33,719 nt of DNA from JAAZNO01 sp964508025 (GCA_964508025.1 CAZDSF010000046.1:1-33719), one strand, 5' to 3'. Numbered from the stretch's first letter, positions 1 to 5,796 are shown. The notes: generated from the letters alone by a model not told the origin. Translations and numbers: made by a program.

Positions 1-318
1 CAGTACCCGCCCTCGTCGCGCATCATTCGGACGATGTGCTCGGCGCGCTTCGAGGAGGGCTTCATCGCCAGGGCCTTCGAGCGGGGCGCGGGCGCGGTGC
101 TGGTGACGGGCTGCCGACTCACGGAGAACGGCTCGGATTGTCACTACAACTACGCCAATGTCCACACGCAGAAGCGCTTCGAGCGGTGGCACAAGAAATT
201 CGTCAAGCAGGGCATCGCGCCGGAGCGGTTGCAATTGCGCTGGATCAGCGCGGCGGAAGGCAAGGAGTTCGCGGAGAAGCTGGCGGAGATGGATGAGATT
301 GTAAAACGTAATGCGTAA
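1..318 (+). CDS. mvhD: MvhD-type hydrogenase/heterodisulfide reductase iron-sulfur subunit, 5' truncated
   Basis: The open frame runs in from the window edge and ends at TAA 316-318, leaving 105 codons of the C-terminal part. It shows the MvhD pattern: a Gly-Ala-Gly-rich segment, then VTGC followed after eight residues by DCHY, then NVHT, GI-PERLQL and the signature WISAAEGKEFA. MvhD carries a [2Fe-2S] cluster and passes electrons between a hydrogenase or other donor and HdrA. The gap between the two Cys of the GC...DCHY motif is longer than in the methanogen form (GCHPGDCHY), which fits a bacterial subfamily. The downstream HdrD-like, EtfA and EtfB genes on the same strand suggest one electron-transfer operon. 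The final codons (Arg-Asn-Ala-stop) are made of a short repeat copy, so the C-terminus may have been altered by repeat insertion. An ATG at 34 is internal and not the true start. Confidence 0.85.
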   Translation, partial: QYPPSSRIIRTMCSARFEEGFIARAFERGAGAVLVTGCRLTENGSDCHYNYANVHTQKRFERWHKKFVKQGIAPERLQLRWISAAEGKEFAEKLAEMDEIVKRNA

Positions 319-332
319 TTCGTAATGCGTAA
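307..332. repeat. Short direct repeat pair at mvhD 3' end
   Basis: CGTAATGCGTAA occurs at 307-318 and again at 321-332 with a 14-bp period. The first copy supplies the last codons and stop of the mvhD-like gene. The reverse complement (TTACGCATTACG) shares TACGCATTACG with the array at 2154-2207. The two therefore flank the toxin-antitoxin island in inverted orientation. Confidence 0.8.
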
Positions 333-353
333 AAGCAGAGAGAAAGCGAAAAT

Positions 354-617
354 TTAGCCTTCAGCGTCGAGTTGGGTCCAGACCGCATCGTGGCTCATAC
401 CGCCGGTTTCCTGGATGCGCTGTTCTGCCTGGTCGAGGAGGGCCTGGAATTTCGGGGACGTGGCTAACAGGATGCGCTCCAGATCGTCCTGATCCGCAAT
501 GCCCAGTAGTACCGCCACCGGACGGCCATTTTTCGTCACGATGACCGGCTCATCCTGGACGCGCTTGATGTAGGCGCTAAAACGGGCTTTGACATCGGCG
601 AGCGGGGCGATATTCAT
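354..617 (-). CDS. Phd/YefM-family antitoxin
   Basis: This 87-residue protein has the Phd/YefM N-terminal fold: MNIAPLADVKARFSAYIKRV, then PVIVTKNGRPVAVLLG, which is the DNA-binding and dimerisation part. The acidic helical C-terminus normally wraps the toxin. The start at 617 is chosen because GGAAAGGAAG lies just upstream and because the ATG overlaps the toxin stop (ATGA, 4 bp). A longer frame to 755 would only run through the toxin gene. The gene is second in its operon, toxin first, which is the less usual order for Phd/YefM systems. Antitoxins of this family normally repress their own promoter together with the toxin; the palindrome at 936-955 is the obvious candidate site. Confidence 0.88.
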   Translation of the reverse strand: MNIAPLADVKARFSAYIKRVQDEPVIVTKNGRPVAVLLGIADQDDLERILLATSPKFQALLDQAEQRIQETGGMSHDAVWTQLDAEG

Positions 618-934
618 AGTTTCACTTCCTTTCCGGCAATAAAAAGACGTTCTCGAACCTTGACGCCGATTGCCAGGATATGCACTTCGGCTTTTTCTGG
701 ATAGACGCTGTAAAAAACACGGAACTGGTTGTTGTCGCCAAACCGGAGTTCCCAACGCGCGCCAAAGTCAGAAGCTCGGCTCAACGGTTTGCGATTGCGC
801 GTCTTCACATCCGGTTCGAGGCCCAATTGCTGCTCAATCGTTGCTCGGATGAGCGCGTGATGTTTGCGCTCAATGCACCGCATTTGAGCGATGAATTCGG
901 AATCGTAGATTAAATCGAAATGCCCAGCGGTCAT
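614..934 (-). CDS. RelE/ParE-family toxin
   Basis: The 106-residue product has the RelE/ParE fold signature: an N-terminal strand (FDLIYDSEF), two basic helices, then WELRFGD, FRVFYSV and a C-terminal basic strand VHILAIGVKVRERLF. Members are ribosome-dependent mRNA nucleases or gyrase poisons; the sequence alone does not say which. The start ATG at 934 is preferred over the open frame to 985, because the upstream part lies in the promoter. A consensus promoter (TTGACA, 17 bp, TATAAT) ends only 10 bp before this ATG and no Shine-Dalgarno is present, so the mRNA would be leaderless or nearly so. The stop overlaps the antitoxin ATG by 4 bp. Confidence 0.85.
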   Translation of the reverse strand: MTAGHFDLIYDSEFIAQMRCIERKHHALIRATIEQQLGLEPDVKTRNRKPLSRASDFGARWELRFGDNNQFRVFYSVYPEKAEVHILAIGVKVRERLFIAGKEVKL

Positions 935-935
935 A

Positions 936-955
936 TTGACTATTATTATAGTCAA
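936..955. promoter_or_regulatory. Palindromic operator candidate between divergent TA modules
   Basis: TTGACTAT (936-943) and ATAGTCAA (948-955) form a perfect 8-bp inverted repeat around TATT. It covers the -10 box of the - strand toxin promoter and the -35 box of the + strand nucleotidyltransferase promoter. A repressor bound here would block both. That makes it a probable autoregulatory site for the Phd/RelE complex, but this is inferred from position and symmetry. Confidence 0.7.
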
Positions 956-964
956 AGTTACAAT
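936..964 (+). promoter_or_regulatory. Promoter for the MNT/HEPN module, overlapping the divergent one
   Basis: TTGACT (936-941), a 17-bp spacer and TACAAT (959-964) form a good promoter on the + strand. It points at the nucleotidyltransferase at 1021, with an expected leader of about 50 nt. It interlocks with the - strand promoter over the same 40 bp. Confidence 0.6.
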
Positions 965-973
965 GTTTGTCAA
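945..973 (-). promoter_or_regulatory. Consensus sigma-70-type promoter for the toxin-antitoxin pair
   Basis: On the - strand, TTGACA (968-973), a 17-bp spacer and TATAAT (945-950) match the sigma-70 consensus exactly. The expected start site is near 938, about 4 nt before the toxin ATG at 934. Confidence 0.8.
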
Positions 974-1020
974 TATCACTGCCAAACCTGATGGAAAGAA
1001 GTCAATGTTGGGGAATGAAT

Positions 1021-1284
1021 ATGGTAGATGAAATAGAAAAAGACTTGATTCTAGCGTGCGCGCGTAAATACGGCGCGACGGAACTGATATTGTTCGGCTC
1101 AGCTGTGGAAAGCGAAGCGTATCGTGACATTGACCTGGACGTTAGAGGAATTCCGCCGGCATCCTTCTTCCGCTTCTATGGCGAGTTGCTGCGCAAGTTG
1201 GCGCGTCCGGTGGATGTGGTGGATTTGTCCAAGCCGTCGCCATTCACTGCGTTGATTGAAAAGGAAAGGGTGAGATTGTTATGA
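1021..1284 (+). CDS. MNT-domain nucleotidyltransferase (first copy)
   Basis: This 87-residue protein is a minimal nucleotidyltransferase of the MNT (MntA) type. G26-S27 and the pair D38-L-D40 give the GSX10DXD active-site pattern, with an extra Asp at 36. In characterised HEPN-MNT pairs the MNT antitoxin neutralises HepT by AMPylating a tyrosine. The start at 1021 is chosen because GGGG at 1010-1013 sits 7 nt upstream; the open frame reaches 967. The stop overlaps the next gene's ATG (ATGA at 1281). Having two MNT genes ahead of one HEPN gene is unusual; one may be a solo antitoxin or the remnant of a lost pair. Confidence 0.8.
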   Translation: MVDEIEKDLILACARKYGATELILFGSAVESEAYRDIDLDVRGIPPASFFRFYGELLRKLARPVDVVDLSKPSPFTALIEKERVRLL

Positions 1285-1589
1285 AAAACCGTCATCTTGT
1301 CCCCAAGCCAGAACTTTGGGCCGAATTCTGCCTACAGCGGCACATCCGCCGCCTGGCATTGTTTGGCTCTGTACTGCGCGACGACTTCGGCCCGGAGAGT
1401 GATGTGGATGTGCTGGTTGAGTTTGAGCCGGGACATACGCCCGGCCTGGCGCTCATCGAAATCCAGGACGAGCTCTCGGCCTTGCTGGGTGGGCGTCCGG
1501 TGGATTTGGTCACGCCGAAATTCCTACATCCGCGCATCCGAGAGCAAGTCTTAACAGAAATGCAGGTGCAGTATGAGCAAAAAGGATGA
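1281..1589 (+). CDS. mntA: MntA-like nucleotidyltransferase antitoxin
   Basis: The 102-residue product has LALFGSVLRDDFGPESDVDV: G29-S30, then D41-V-D43, an exact GSX10DXD motif. The rest is of usual MNT length and ends with a conserved RPVDLVTP strand, which contributes the third acidic position in the family. It overlaps the upstream MNT gene by 4 bp and the HEPN gene by 17 bp, so the three are translated as one coupled unit. Its place next to HEPN makes it the likely antitoxin that modifies and silences that toxin. Confidence 0.88.
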   Translation: MKNRHLVPKPELWAEFCLQRHIRRLALFGSVLRDDFGPESDVDVLVEFEPGHTPGLALIEIQDELSALLGGRPVDLVTPKFLHPRIREQVLTEMQVQYEQKG

Positions 1590-1914
1590 TACGCTGTATC
1601 TCTGGCATATTTTGGAGACGGCCCGCAAAGCCAGTGACAAGGTTCAAGGGCTTGAGCGCGCAACTTACAACACGGATGAGAACTTACGGTTGGCGCTTAC
1701 CCATCTGGTGCAAGTCATCGGCGAGGCCGCGGCGCGCGTTTCACCCGCAGGACAAGCAGCGTATCCTGATATCCCCTGGCGGCAAATTATTGGGATGCGC
1801 CACAAAATTGTTCACGATTATCTGTACGTTGATGAAGATGTCGTCTGGCAAGTTGTCGTCCGTGATTTGCCAGCGCTAATCGCGCAACTTGAGCGTATTC
1901 TGGTTGATGAATAG
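1573..1914 (+). CDS. hepT: HepT-like HEPN-domain ribonuclease toxin
   Basis: This 113-residue all-helical HEPN protein (DUF86 group) has R76-HKIV-H81-D-Y83, matching the RX4HXY motif. In characterised HepT toxins the Arg and His form the RNase site and the Tyr is the residue AMPylated by MntA. Upstream segments (LALTHLVQVIGEAA and YPDIPWRQIIGMRHK) are typical of the family. Length is normal and nothing looks broken, so the module may be active. The ATG at 1573 follows AGGTG within the MNT gene. Confidence 0.9.
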   Translation: MSKKDDTLYLWHILETARKASDKVQGLERATYNTDENLRLALTHLVQVIGEAAARVSPAGQAAYPDIPWRQIIGMRHKIVHDYLYVDEDVVWQVVVRDLPALIAQLERILVDE

Positions 1915-1931
1915 CGAGGATAAAGCGACCG

Positions 1932-2093
1932 ATGCCCCAAGACGAACGCCAACGGATAGTGCAGGAAATCAGCACGGTGCAATTCCTCGATTTGGGCGAC
2001 TGCGGATTCTCCCGGAGCGACCTGCCCGAAGCACTCCGCGAGGATCGCCGTATCACGATTATCTTGAAGTGGACCGGGCCGTGGGGGGATTGA
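1932..2093 (+). CDS. Small hypothetical protein (53 aa)
   Basis: I do not recognise this gene. The frame from ATG 1932 to TGA 2091-2093 encodes 53 residues beginning MPQDERQRIVQEISTVQF and ending ILKWTGPWGD. It starts 17 nt after the HEPN stop. GAGG at 1916-1919 is a distant Shine-Dalgarno. Charge pattern and alternating helix/strand character look like a real small protein rather than random frame. A competing frame (1889-2104) is less protein-like. It could be a third component of the island or an orphan. Confidence 0.45.
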   Translation: MPQDERQRIVQEISTVQFLDLGDCGFSRSDLPEALREDRRITIILKWTGPWGD

Positions 2094-2153
2094 CAGCGTT
2101 GTAGAGGAATCATCAACCAATCACCTACCGAATACTGCTCAAAGGAATTTTTG

Positions 2154-2207
2154 TTACGCAGTACGCATTACGCAGTACGCATTACGCAGTACGCATTACG
2201 CAGTACG
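2154..2207. repeat. 14-bp tandem repeat array
   Basis: TTACGCAGTACGCA is repeated at 2154, 2168 and 2182, with a fourth copy of 12 bp at 2196. Copies are identical. The array lies directly before the Shine-Dalgarno (GGAGG, 2212-2216) of the HdrD-like gene, so copy-number change would alter that leader. There is no spacer diversity, so it is not a CRISPR. Confidence 0.9.
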
Positions 2208-2220
2208 TTTTGGAGGCTCC

Positions 2221-3372
2221 ATGGACTCACAAGAACCTGTGTTTACACTTGACGACGCCCTCTGGGAACGCCTGCTCGAATTGACCGGCGGGGAGGCGGC
2301 GCTGTGCTATCAGTGCGGGACGTGTACGGCGACGTGCCCCTGGGGGCTGGTGCGCGGGGAGACGGTTTCCGTGCGCGAGTTCATCCGCCGCGTGCAGTTG
2401 GGCCTGGAAACGACCGAGGCGCTGTGGCTCTGCACCACCTGCGTCCAGTGCGAAGCGGCCTGTCCGCGCGGCGTCTCCATCGCGGGCATCTTCCGCGCGC
2501 TGCGCGAGCTGGCCTGGGAGCGCCGCGAGACGCCAGCGGGCCTGCCCTCGCTGCTGTGGTCAGTCTTTTGGAACGATAACACCTGGAGCCAGCCGCCCTC
2601 GCAGCGCGGACAGTGGGCCAAAGACCTGGCCCTCCCTGCTTTCGACCCGGCGCAGCACGAGCTGCTGCTTTACATCGGCGGCGCGGCCTCGTATGATAAT
2701 CGCGTGCAGAAAGTCGCTATCGCGTTGGTGCGTGTGCTGCAAGCAGCGGGCGTCGCTTTCGGCATCCTCGGCGCGGAGGAGCCGCCCAGCGGCGCGGACG
2801 TGCTGGATGTGGGGCATCGCCTGTACTTCGAGGAGCTCGCGGCGAAGACGGCGGCGGTCTTCCGCGAGCGCGGGGTCACACGGCTGGTCGCGCTCTCGCC
2901 GCACAGCTACGATGCGTTCAAGAATGCCTATCCGCCGGTGAGTGAGGGTTTCGCGCCGCAGCACTACGTTCAATTCCTGGCGGAACTGCTCGATGCGGGC
3001 CGCCTCAAGCCGGAGAAGCCGCTCAATGCCACCGTTGCCTTCCACGATCCGTGCTATCTGGCGCGGCGCAACGCCGAAACGGACGCGCCGCGCCGGGTGC
3101 TGGCCGCGCTGCCCGGCGTCACGCTTGTGGAGATGGCGCACAGCGGCGCGGATACGCTCTGCTGCGGCGGCGGGGGCGGGCGGATGTATCTGGAAACCGA
3201 GGCGGGCGAGCGCTTCTCCGATGTGCGCGTGGAGGAGGCGCAGGCCAGCGGCGCGCAGATCATGGCGACGGCCTGCCCGTATTGCATCGTCTGCCTGGAA
3301 GATAGCGTCAAAGCGCGGAAGCTGGCTCTGAAAGTGATGGATGTGGCGGAGATTGTAGCATTGGCGTTGTAG
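2221..3372 (+). CDS. HdrD-like (Fe-S) oxidoreductase with degenerate first CCG domain
   Basis: The 383-residue protein has an HdrC-like N-terminus with two CxxCxxCxxxC motifs (C29-C39 and C71-C81) for two [4Fe-4S] clusters, then two HdrB-type CCG domains. The second keeps its ligands: DPC278, C314-C315 in LCCGGGGG, and C352PYC355. In the first, the positions that should hold Cys are Gly154 (IGGAASYD), Pro188-Pro189 (EEPPSG) and Ser229 (SPHSYDAFKN), so no cluster can form there. No membrane helices are visible, so it is cytoplasmic or peripheral. The etfA and etfB genes downstream imply that it exchanges electrons with an ETF, and MvhD upstream points to a hydrogenase/Hdr link. The donor (acyl-CoA, lactate or other) is not shown. 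Its start has GGAGG 4 nt upstream. Confidence 0.85.
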   Translation: MDSQEPVFTLDDALWERLLELTGGEAALCYQCGTCTATCPWGLVRGETVSVREFIRRVQLGLETTEALWLCTTCVQCEAACPRGVSIAGIFRALRELAWERRETPAGLPSLLWSVFWNDNTWSQPPSQRGQWAKDLALPAFDPAQHELLLYIGGAASYDNRVQKVAIALVRVLQAAGVAFGILGAEEPPSGADVLDVGHRLYFEELAAKTAAVFRERGVTRLVALSPHSYDAFKNAYPPVSEGFAPQHYVQFLAELLDAGRLKPEKPLNATVAFHDPCYLARRNAETDAPRRVLAALPGVTLVEMAHSGADTLCCGGGGGRMYLETEAGERFSDVRVEEAQASGAQIMATACPYCIVCLEDSVKARKLALKVMDVAEIVALAL

Positions 3373-3376
3373 TTGA

Positions 3377-3443
3377 AAGTTCAAAGTTGCAAGTTAAAAG
3401 TTAGTTTCATTTGCGAGAACTTTTAACTTGCAACTTTCAACTT
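3377..3443. repeat. Long perfect inverted repeat between hdrD-like gene and etfA
   Basis: The arms 3383-3402 and 3418-3437 are perfectly complementary over 20 bp (AAAGTTGCAAGTTAAAAGTT) around a 15-nt loop. After one mismatch they extend 5 bp further, to 3377 and 3443. The element starts just after the hdrD-like stop and ends before the etfA Shine-Dalgarno. No T-run follows, so it looks like an mRNA processing or stability hairpin, or a small palindromic mobile repeat, more than a terminator. Confidence 0.85.
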
Positions 3444-3466
3444 GTAACCCTCAACCGGAGGTTCCT

Positions 3467-4474
3467 GTGGTCAAATCCCTTTACGGTGTCGAAGAAGCGG
3501 TCAATGCGATGTGGGTTTTCCTGGAGCATTCCGGCGGGGCGCTGGAGCCGGTCTCGCTGGAGCTGCTGGGCAAGGCGCGGGAACTGGCGGATGCAGCGGG
3601 CTGGCCCGTGGTAGGGCTGCTCCTCGGCGCGGATGTGGGCGACTTGGCCCAGACGGCCTGCGCGCACGGCGCGGATGTGGTGCGGCTGGCGGAGCATCCG
3701 CTGCTGGCGGAGTTCACGGTCGAGGGCTACACGCATGTCGCCGGCGAGGCACTGCTGGCTGCGAAGCCCACCGCGTTCCTGCTCGGCGCAACGCCCAACG
3801 GGCGCGATCTCGCCGGGCGGCTGGCGGTGCGCCTGCGCACGGGACTCAACGCCGACTGCACCGCTCTGCGGCTCGATCCGGCGACGGGCGTGTTGGTGAG
3901 CGAGGTCTCCGGCTTCGGCGGCGGCGTGCTGGCGTTGCTAGAGATGCAACACCACCGCCCGCAGATGGCGACGTTCCGCCCCGGCGTGTTCCCGCTCCGC
4001 GCGCCCGATCCCGCCCGGCGCGGCGCGGTCATTCCCGTGCCGGTGACGCTCACGGCAGAGATGCTCCACACCCGCGTCATCGAGCGCGTGGTAGGCGCGG
4101 GTCTCGATCTGAGCCAGGCGCCGGTGCTGGTGGTGGGCGGGCGCGGCGTGGAAGGGGATTTCGCTACGCTGCGGGAGCTCGCGGCCCTGCTCGGCGGCGA
4201 GGTGGGCGCGACCCGTCCGCCGGTGGATGAGGGCCACATCGAGCGCGCGCGGCAAATCGGGCAAACCGGCGTCGTCTGCCGGCCCAAAGTCGCGCTCGTC
4301 TGCGGGGTCAGCGGCGCGTTCCACTTCGTCGTGGGCATCCAGGATGCGGAGACCGTCATTGCCATCAACAACGATCCCGGCGCAGAGATCTTCAACCACG
4401 CGGATTACTGTGTGGTGGGGGATGTGCGCGAGGTGATGCCAGCATTGATAGAAGCGTTGCGAGTTACGGGTTGA
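3467..4474 (+). CDS. etfA: Electron transfer flavoprotein alpha subunit
   Basis: The 335-residue protein is a standard-length EtfA. The N-terminal half is the ETF alpha/beta domain. The C-terminal FAD domain has VGGRG, GATRPPVDEG, RQIGQTG, CGVSGAFHFVVGI and AINNDPGAEIF-HADYCVVGD. These correspond to the family's FAD-binding signature. The start is GTG 3467, with CCGGAGG 5 nt upstream; the open frame from 3428 is only repeat-derived sequence. There is no N-terminal ferredoxin domain. Together with EtfB and the HdrD-like protein it should form an ETF that moves electrons between a flavin dehydrogenase and the Fe-S oxidoreductase. Whether it bifurcates electrons cannot be read from sequence alone. 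Confidence 0.95.
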   Translation: MVKSLYGVEEAVNAMWVFLEHSGGALEPVSLELLGKARELADAAGWPVVGLLLGADVGDLAQTACAHGADVVRLAEHPLLAEFTVEGYTHVAGEALLAAKPTAFLLGATPNGRDLAGRLAVRLRTGLNADCTALRLDPATGVLVSEVSGFGGGVLALLEMQHHRPQMATFRPGVFPLRAPDPARRGAVIPVPVTLTAEMLHTRVIERVVGAGLDLSQAPVLVVGGRGVEGDFATLRELAALLGGEVGATRPPVDEGHIERARQIGQTGVVCRPKVALVCGVSGAFHFVVGIQDAETVIAINNDPGAEIFNHADYCVVGDVREVMPALIEALRVTG

Positions 4475-4508
4475 GCGTTACGGGTTTCGAGTTAAGAGTT
4501 GAGAGTTG
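4461..4508. repeat. Repeats upstream of the four-helix-bundle gene
   Basis: GTTACGGG occurs at 4463 and 4477 (14-bp period), followed by GAGTT-rich sequence to 4508. GAGTTACGGGTT (4461-4472) matches the reverse complement of 4982-4993 in 11 of 12 positions, so the insert is bracketed by inverted repeats. The etfA stop lies inside the first copy. Confidence 0.7.
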
Positions 4509-4522
4509 AAAGGAGTTAGCAG

Positions 4523-4990
4523 ATGGCGAGAATCGAGCGGTTTGAGGAGATTCTGGGGTGGCAAAAGGGCCGGAAGCTGTGCAATCTGGTGTATACCTGC
4601 ACCAAACAAGGAGCCTTTGCGCGGGATTTTGGATTGCGCGACCAGATCAGAAGAGCCGCTGTGTCTGTCATCTCTAATATCGCTGAAGGCTTCGAAAGCC
4701 AAAACAATCGCACGTTTATCCGCTATCTTTACATCGCCAAAGGCTCAGCCAGCGAAGTCTGCGCGCAAGCCTATATCGCGCTTGATGAAGGCTATATCAC
4801 CCAACAACAATTCGATCAGATTTACGCTCTCTCGGACGAAACCGGGCGACTCATCGGCGGCTTTATCGCCTATCTTCAGCAACATCTTGATGATCCCCCA
4901 CGCGCCACGGCCTCCCCAGTAAATAAACCTGGTTCTGTTTCTAATCGCCCAAACTCTCCCAACTCCAAACTCCCAACTCAAAACGCGTAA
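4523..4990 (+). CDS. Four-helix bundle protein (23S rRNA intervening-sequence family)
   Basis: The first 125 residues match the four-helix bundle/IVS family. ERFEEILGWQKGRKL opens the first helix, followed by FGLRDQIRRAAVSVISNIAEGFES, the hallmark segment, then FIRYLYIAKGSASEV and a last helix ending in IGGFIAYLQQHL. The family was first found in 23S rRNA intervening sequences and resembles Avd of diversity-generating retroelements; its function is unknown. AAAGGAG lies 7 nt before the ATG. The last 30 residues are low-complexity (NRPNSPNSKLPTQNA) and are encoded by an AACTC-rich repeat, so they are probably an accidental extension. Its position between etfA and etfB, which should be adjacent, suggests insertion. 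Confidence 0.88.
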   Translation: MARIERFEEILGWQKGRKLCNLVYTCTKQGAFARDFGLRDQIRRAAVSVISNIAEGFESQNNRTFIRYLYIAKGSASEVCAQAYIALDEGYITQQQFDQIYALSDETGRLIGGFIAYLQQHLDDPPRATASPVNKPGSVSNRPNSPNSKLPTQNA

Positions 4991-4993
4991 CTC
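4948..4993. repeat. AACTC-rich repeat downstream of the four-helix-bundle gene
   Basis: The tract repeats CCAAACTC/CCAACTC several times and ends in AACGCGTAACTC (4982-4993), the inverted partner of 4461-4472. It encodes the C-terminal tail and stop of the four-helix-bundle gene and stops just before the etfB Shine-Dalgarno. Confidence 0.7.
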
Positions 4994-5007
4994 AAACCGA
5001 GGTAACT

Positions 5008-5796
5008 ATGCTACAAATCATCGTCTGCGTCAAAGTTGTCCCGAAACCCGAAGAAGTCCGCGTGGATCCCGTGACCTGGCGGCTGGATCGCGGTTCGGCG
5101 CGGTCGGAGATCAATCCACCGGATATGAACGCGGTGGAGTTCGCGTTGCAGCTCAAGGAGCAGCACGGCGCGCGCGTGGAATTACTCTCGATGGGGCCGC
5201 CGTTCTTCGAGCCGCTGCTCCGCGTGGCGCTGGCGATGGGCGCGGATCACATCACCCTGCTCAGCGACCGGGCCTTCGGCGGCGCGGATACGCTGGCGAC
5301 AACGTACACGCTCGCGCGGGCCATCGAGAAGCTGGGCGGGGCGGATCTGGTGCTCTGCGGCGTGGAATCCTCCGATGGGGCCACGGGCCAGGTGCCGGCG
5401 GGCATCGCGGAGTGGCTAGGTTGGGCGCAGCTGACCATGCTCAACCGCGTGACGCTCGACCCGGCGCGGCGCGTGGTGCAGGGGCGGCGGGAGATCAAGG
5501 GCGGGCACGAGGTGTTGGAAGTGCCGTTGCCGGCAGTGCTTTCTGTAGAGACGGCCTCCAACGAGCCGCGCTTCATGGATTATCGCATCAAGCCGTGGGC
5601 CTTCGCGCCGGAGCAGGTGACGGTCTGGGATGCCGTCGCGCTCGCCGCCGACCCGGAGCTCATCGGCATTCCCGGCTCGCCCACCGTTGTCAGCGGGCTG
5701 GATCAGGCCCCTTCACGAGAGCGCAAGCGCTTGCCCGTGGAAGGGACGCCGGAGGAACAAGCGCGACAGCTGGCGGAGTTGTTACGGAGTGTGTAA
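5008..5796 (+). CDS. etfB: Electron transfer flavoprotein beta subunit
   Basis: The 262-residue product is full-length EtfB. It begins IIVCVKVVPKPEEVRVDP, continues with NPPDMNAVEFALQLKE, has the nucleotide-binding loop DGATGQVPAGIAEWLG, and ends with IGIPGSPTVV and a C-terminal helical arm. EtfB binds AMP or a second FAD beside EtfA's FAD. GAGG (4999-5002) lies 5 nt before the ATG. It is the last gene of the electron-transfer operon. Its final 15 bp overlap, convergently, the end of the rpiB-like gene on the other strand, with no terminator between them. Confidence 0.95.
   Translation: MLQIIVCVKVVPKPEEVRVDPVTWRLDRGSARSEINPPDMNAVEFALQLKEQHGARVELLSMGPPFFEPLLRVALAMGADHITLLSDRAFGGADTLATTYTLARAIEKLGGADLVLCGVESSDGATGQVPAGIAEWLGWAQLTMLNRVTLDPARRVVQGRREIKGGHEVLEVPLPAVLSVETASNEPRFMDYRIKPWAFAPEQVTVWDAVALAADPELIGIPGSPTVVSGLDQAPSRERKRLPVEGTPEEQARQLAELLRSV

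Noticed and set aside
2154..2207. Tandem array considered as CRISPR
   Set aside because: Units are 14 bp, contiguous and without spacers, and no cas gene is present.
2560..3384. 274-codon - strand frame
   Set aside because: It mirrors the HdrD-like gene, which has clear motifs; the antisense product is Arg/His-rich with none.
3511..4230. 239-codon + strand frame
   Set aside because: It is an Arg/Gly/Ala-rich alternative phase of etfA.
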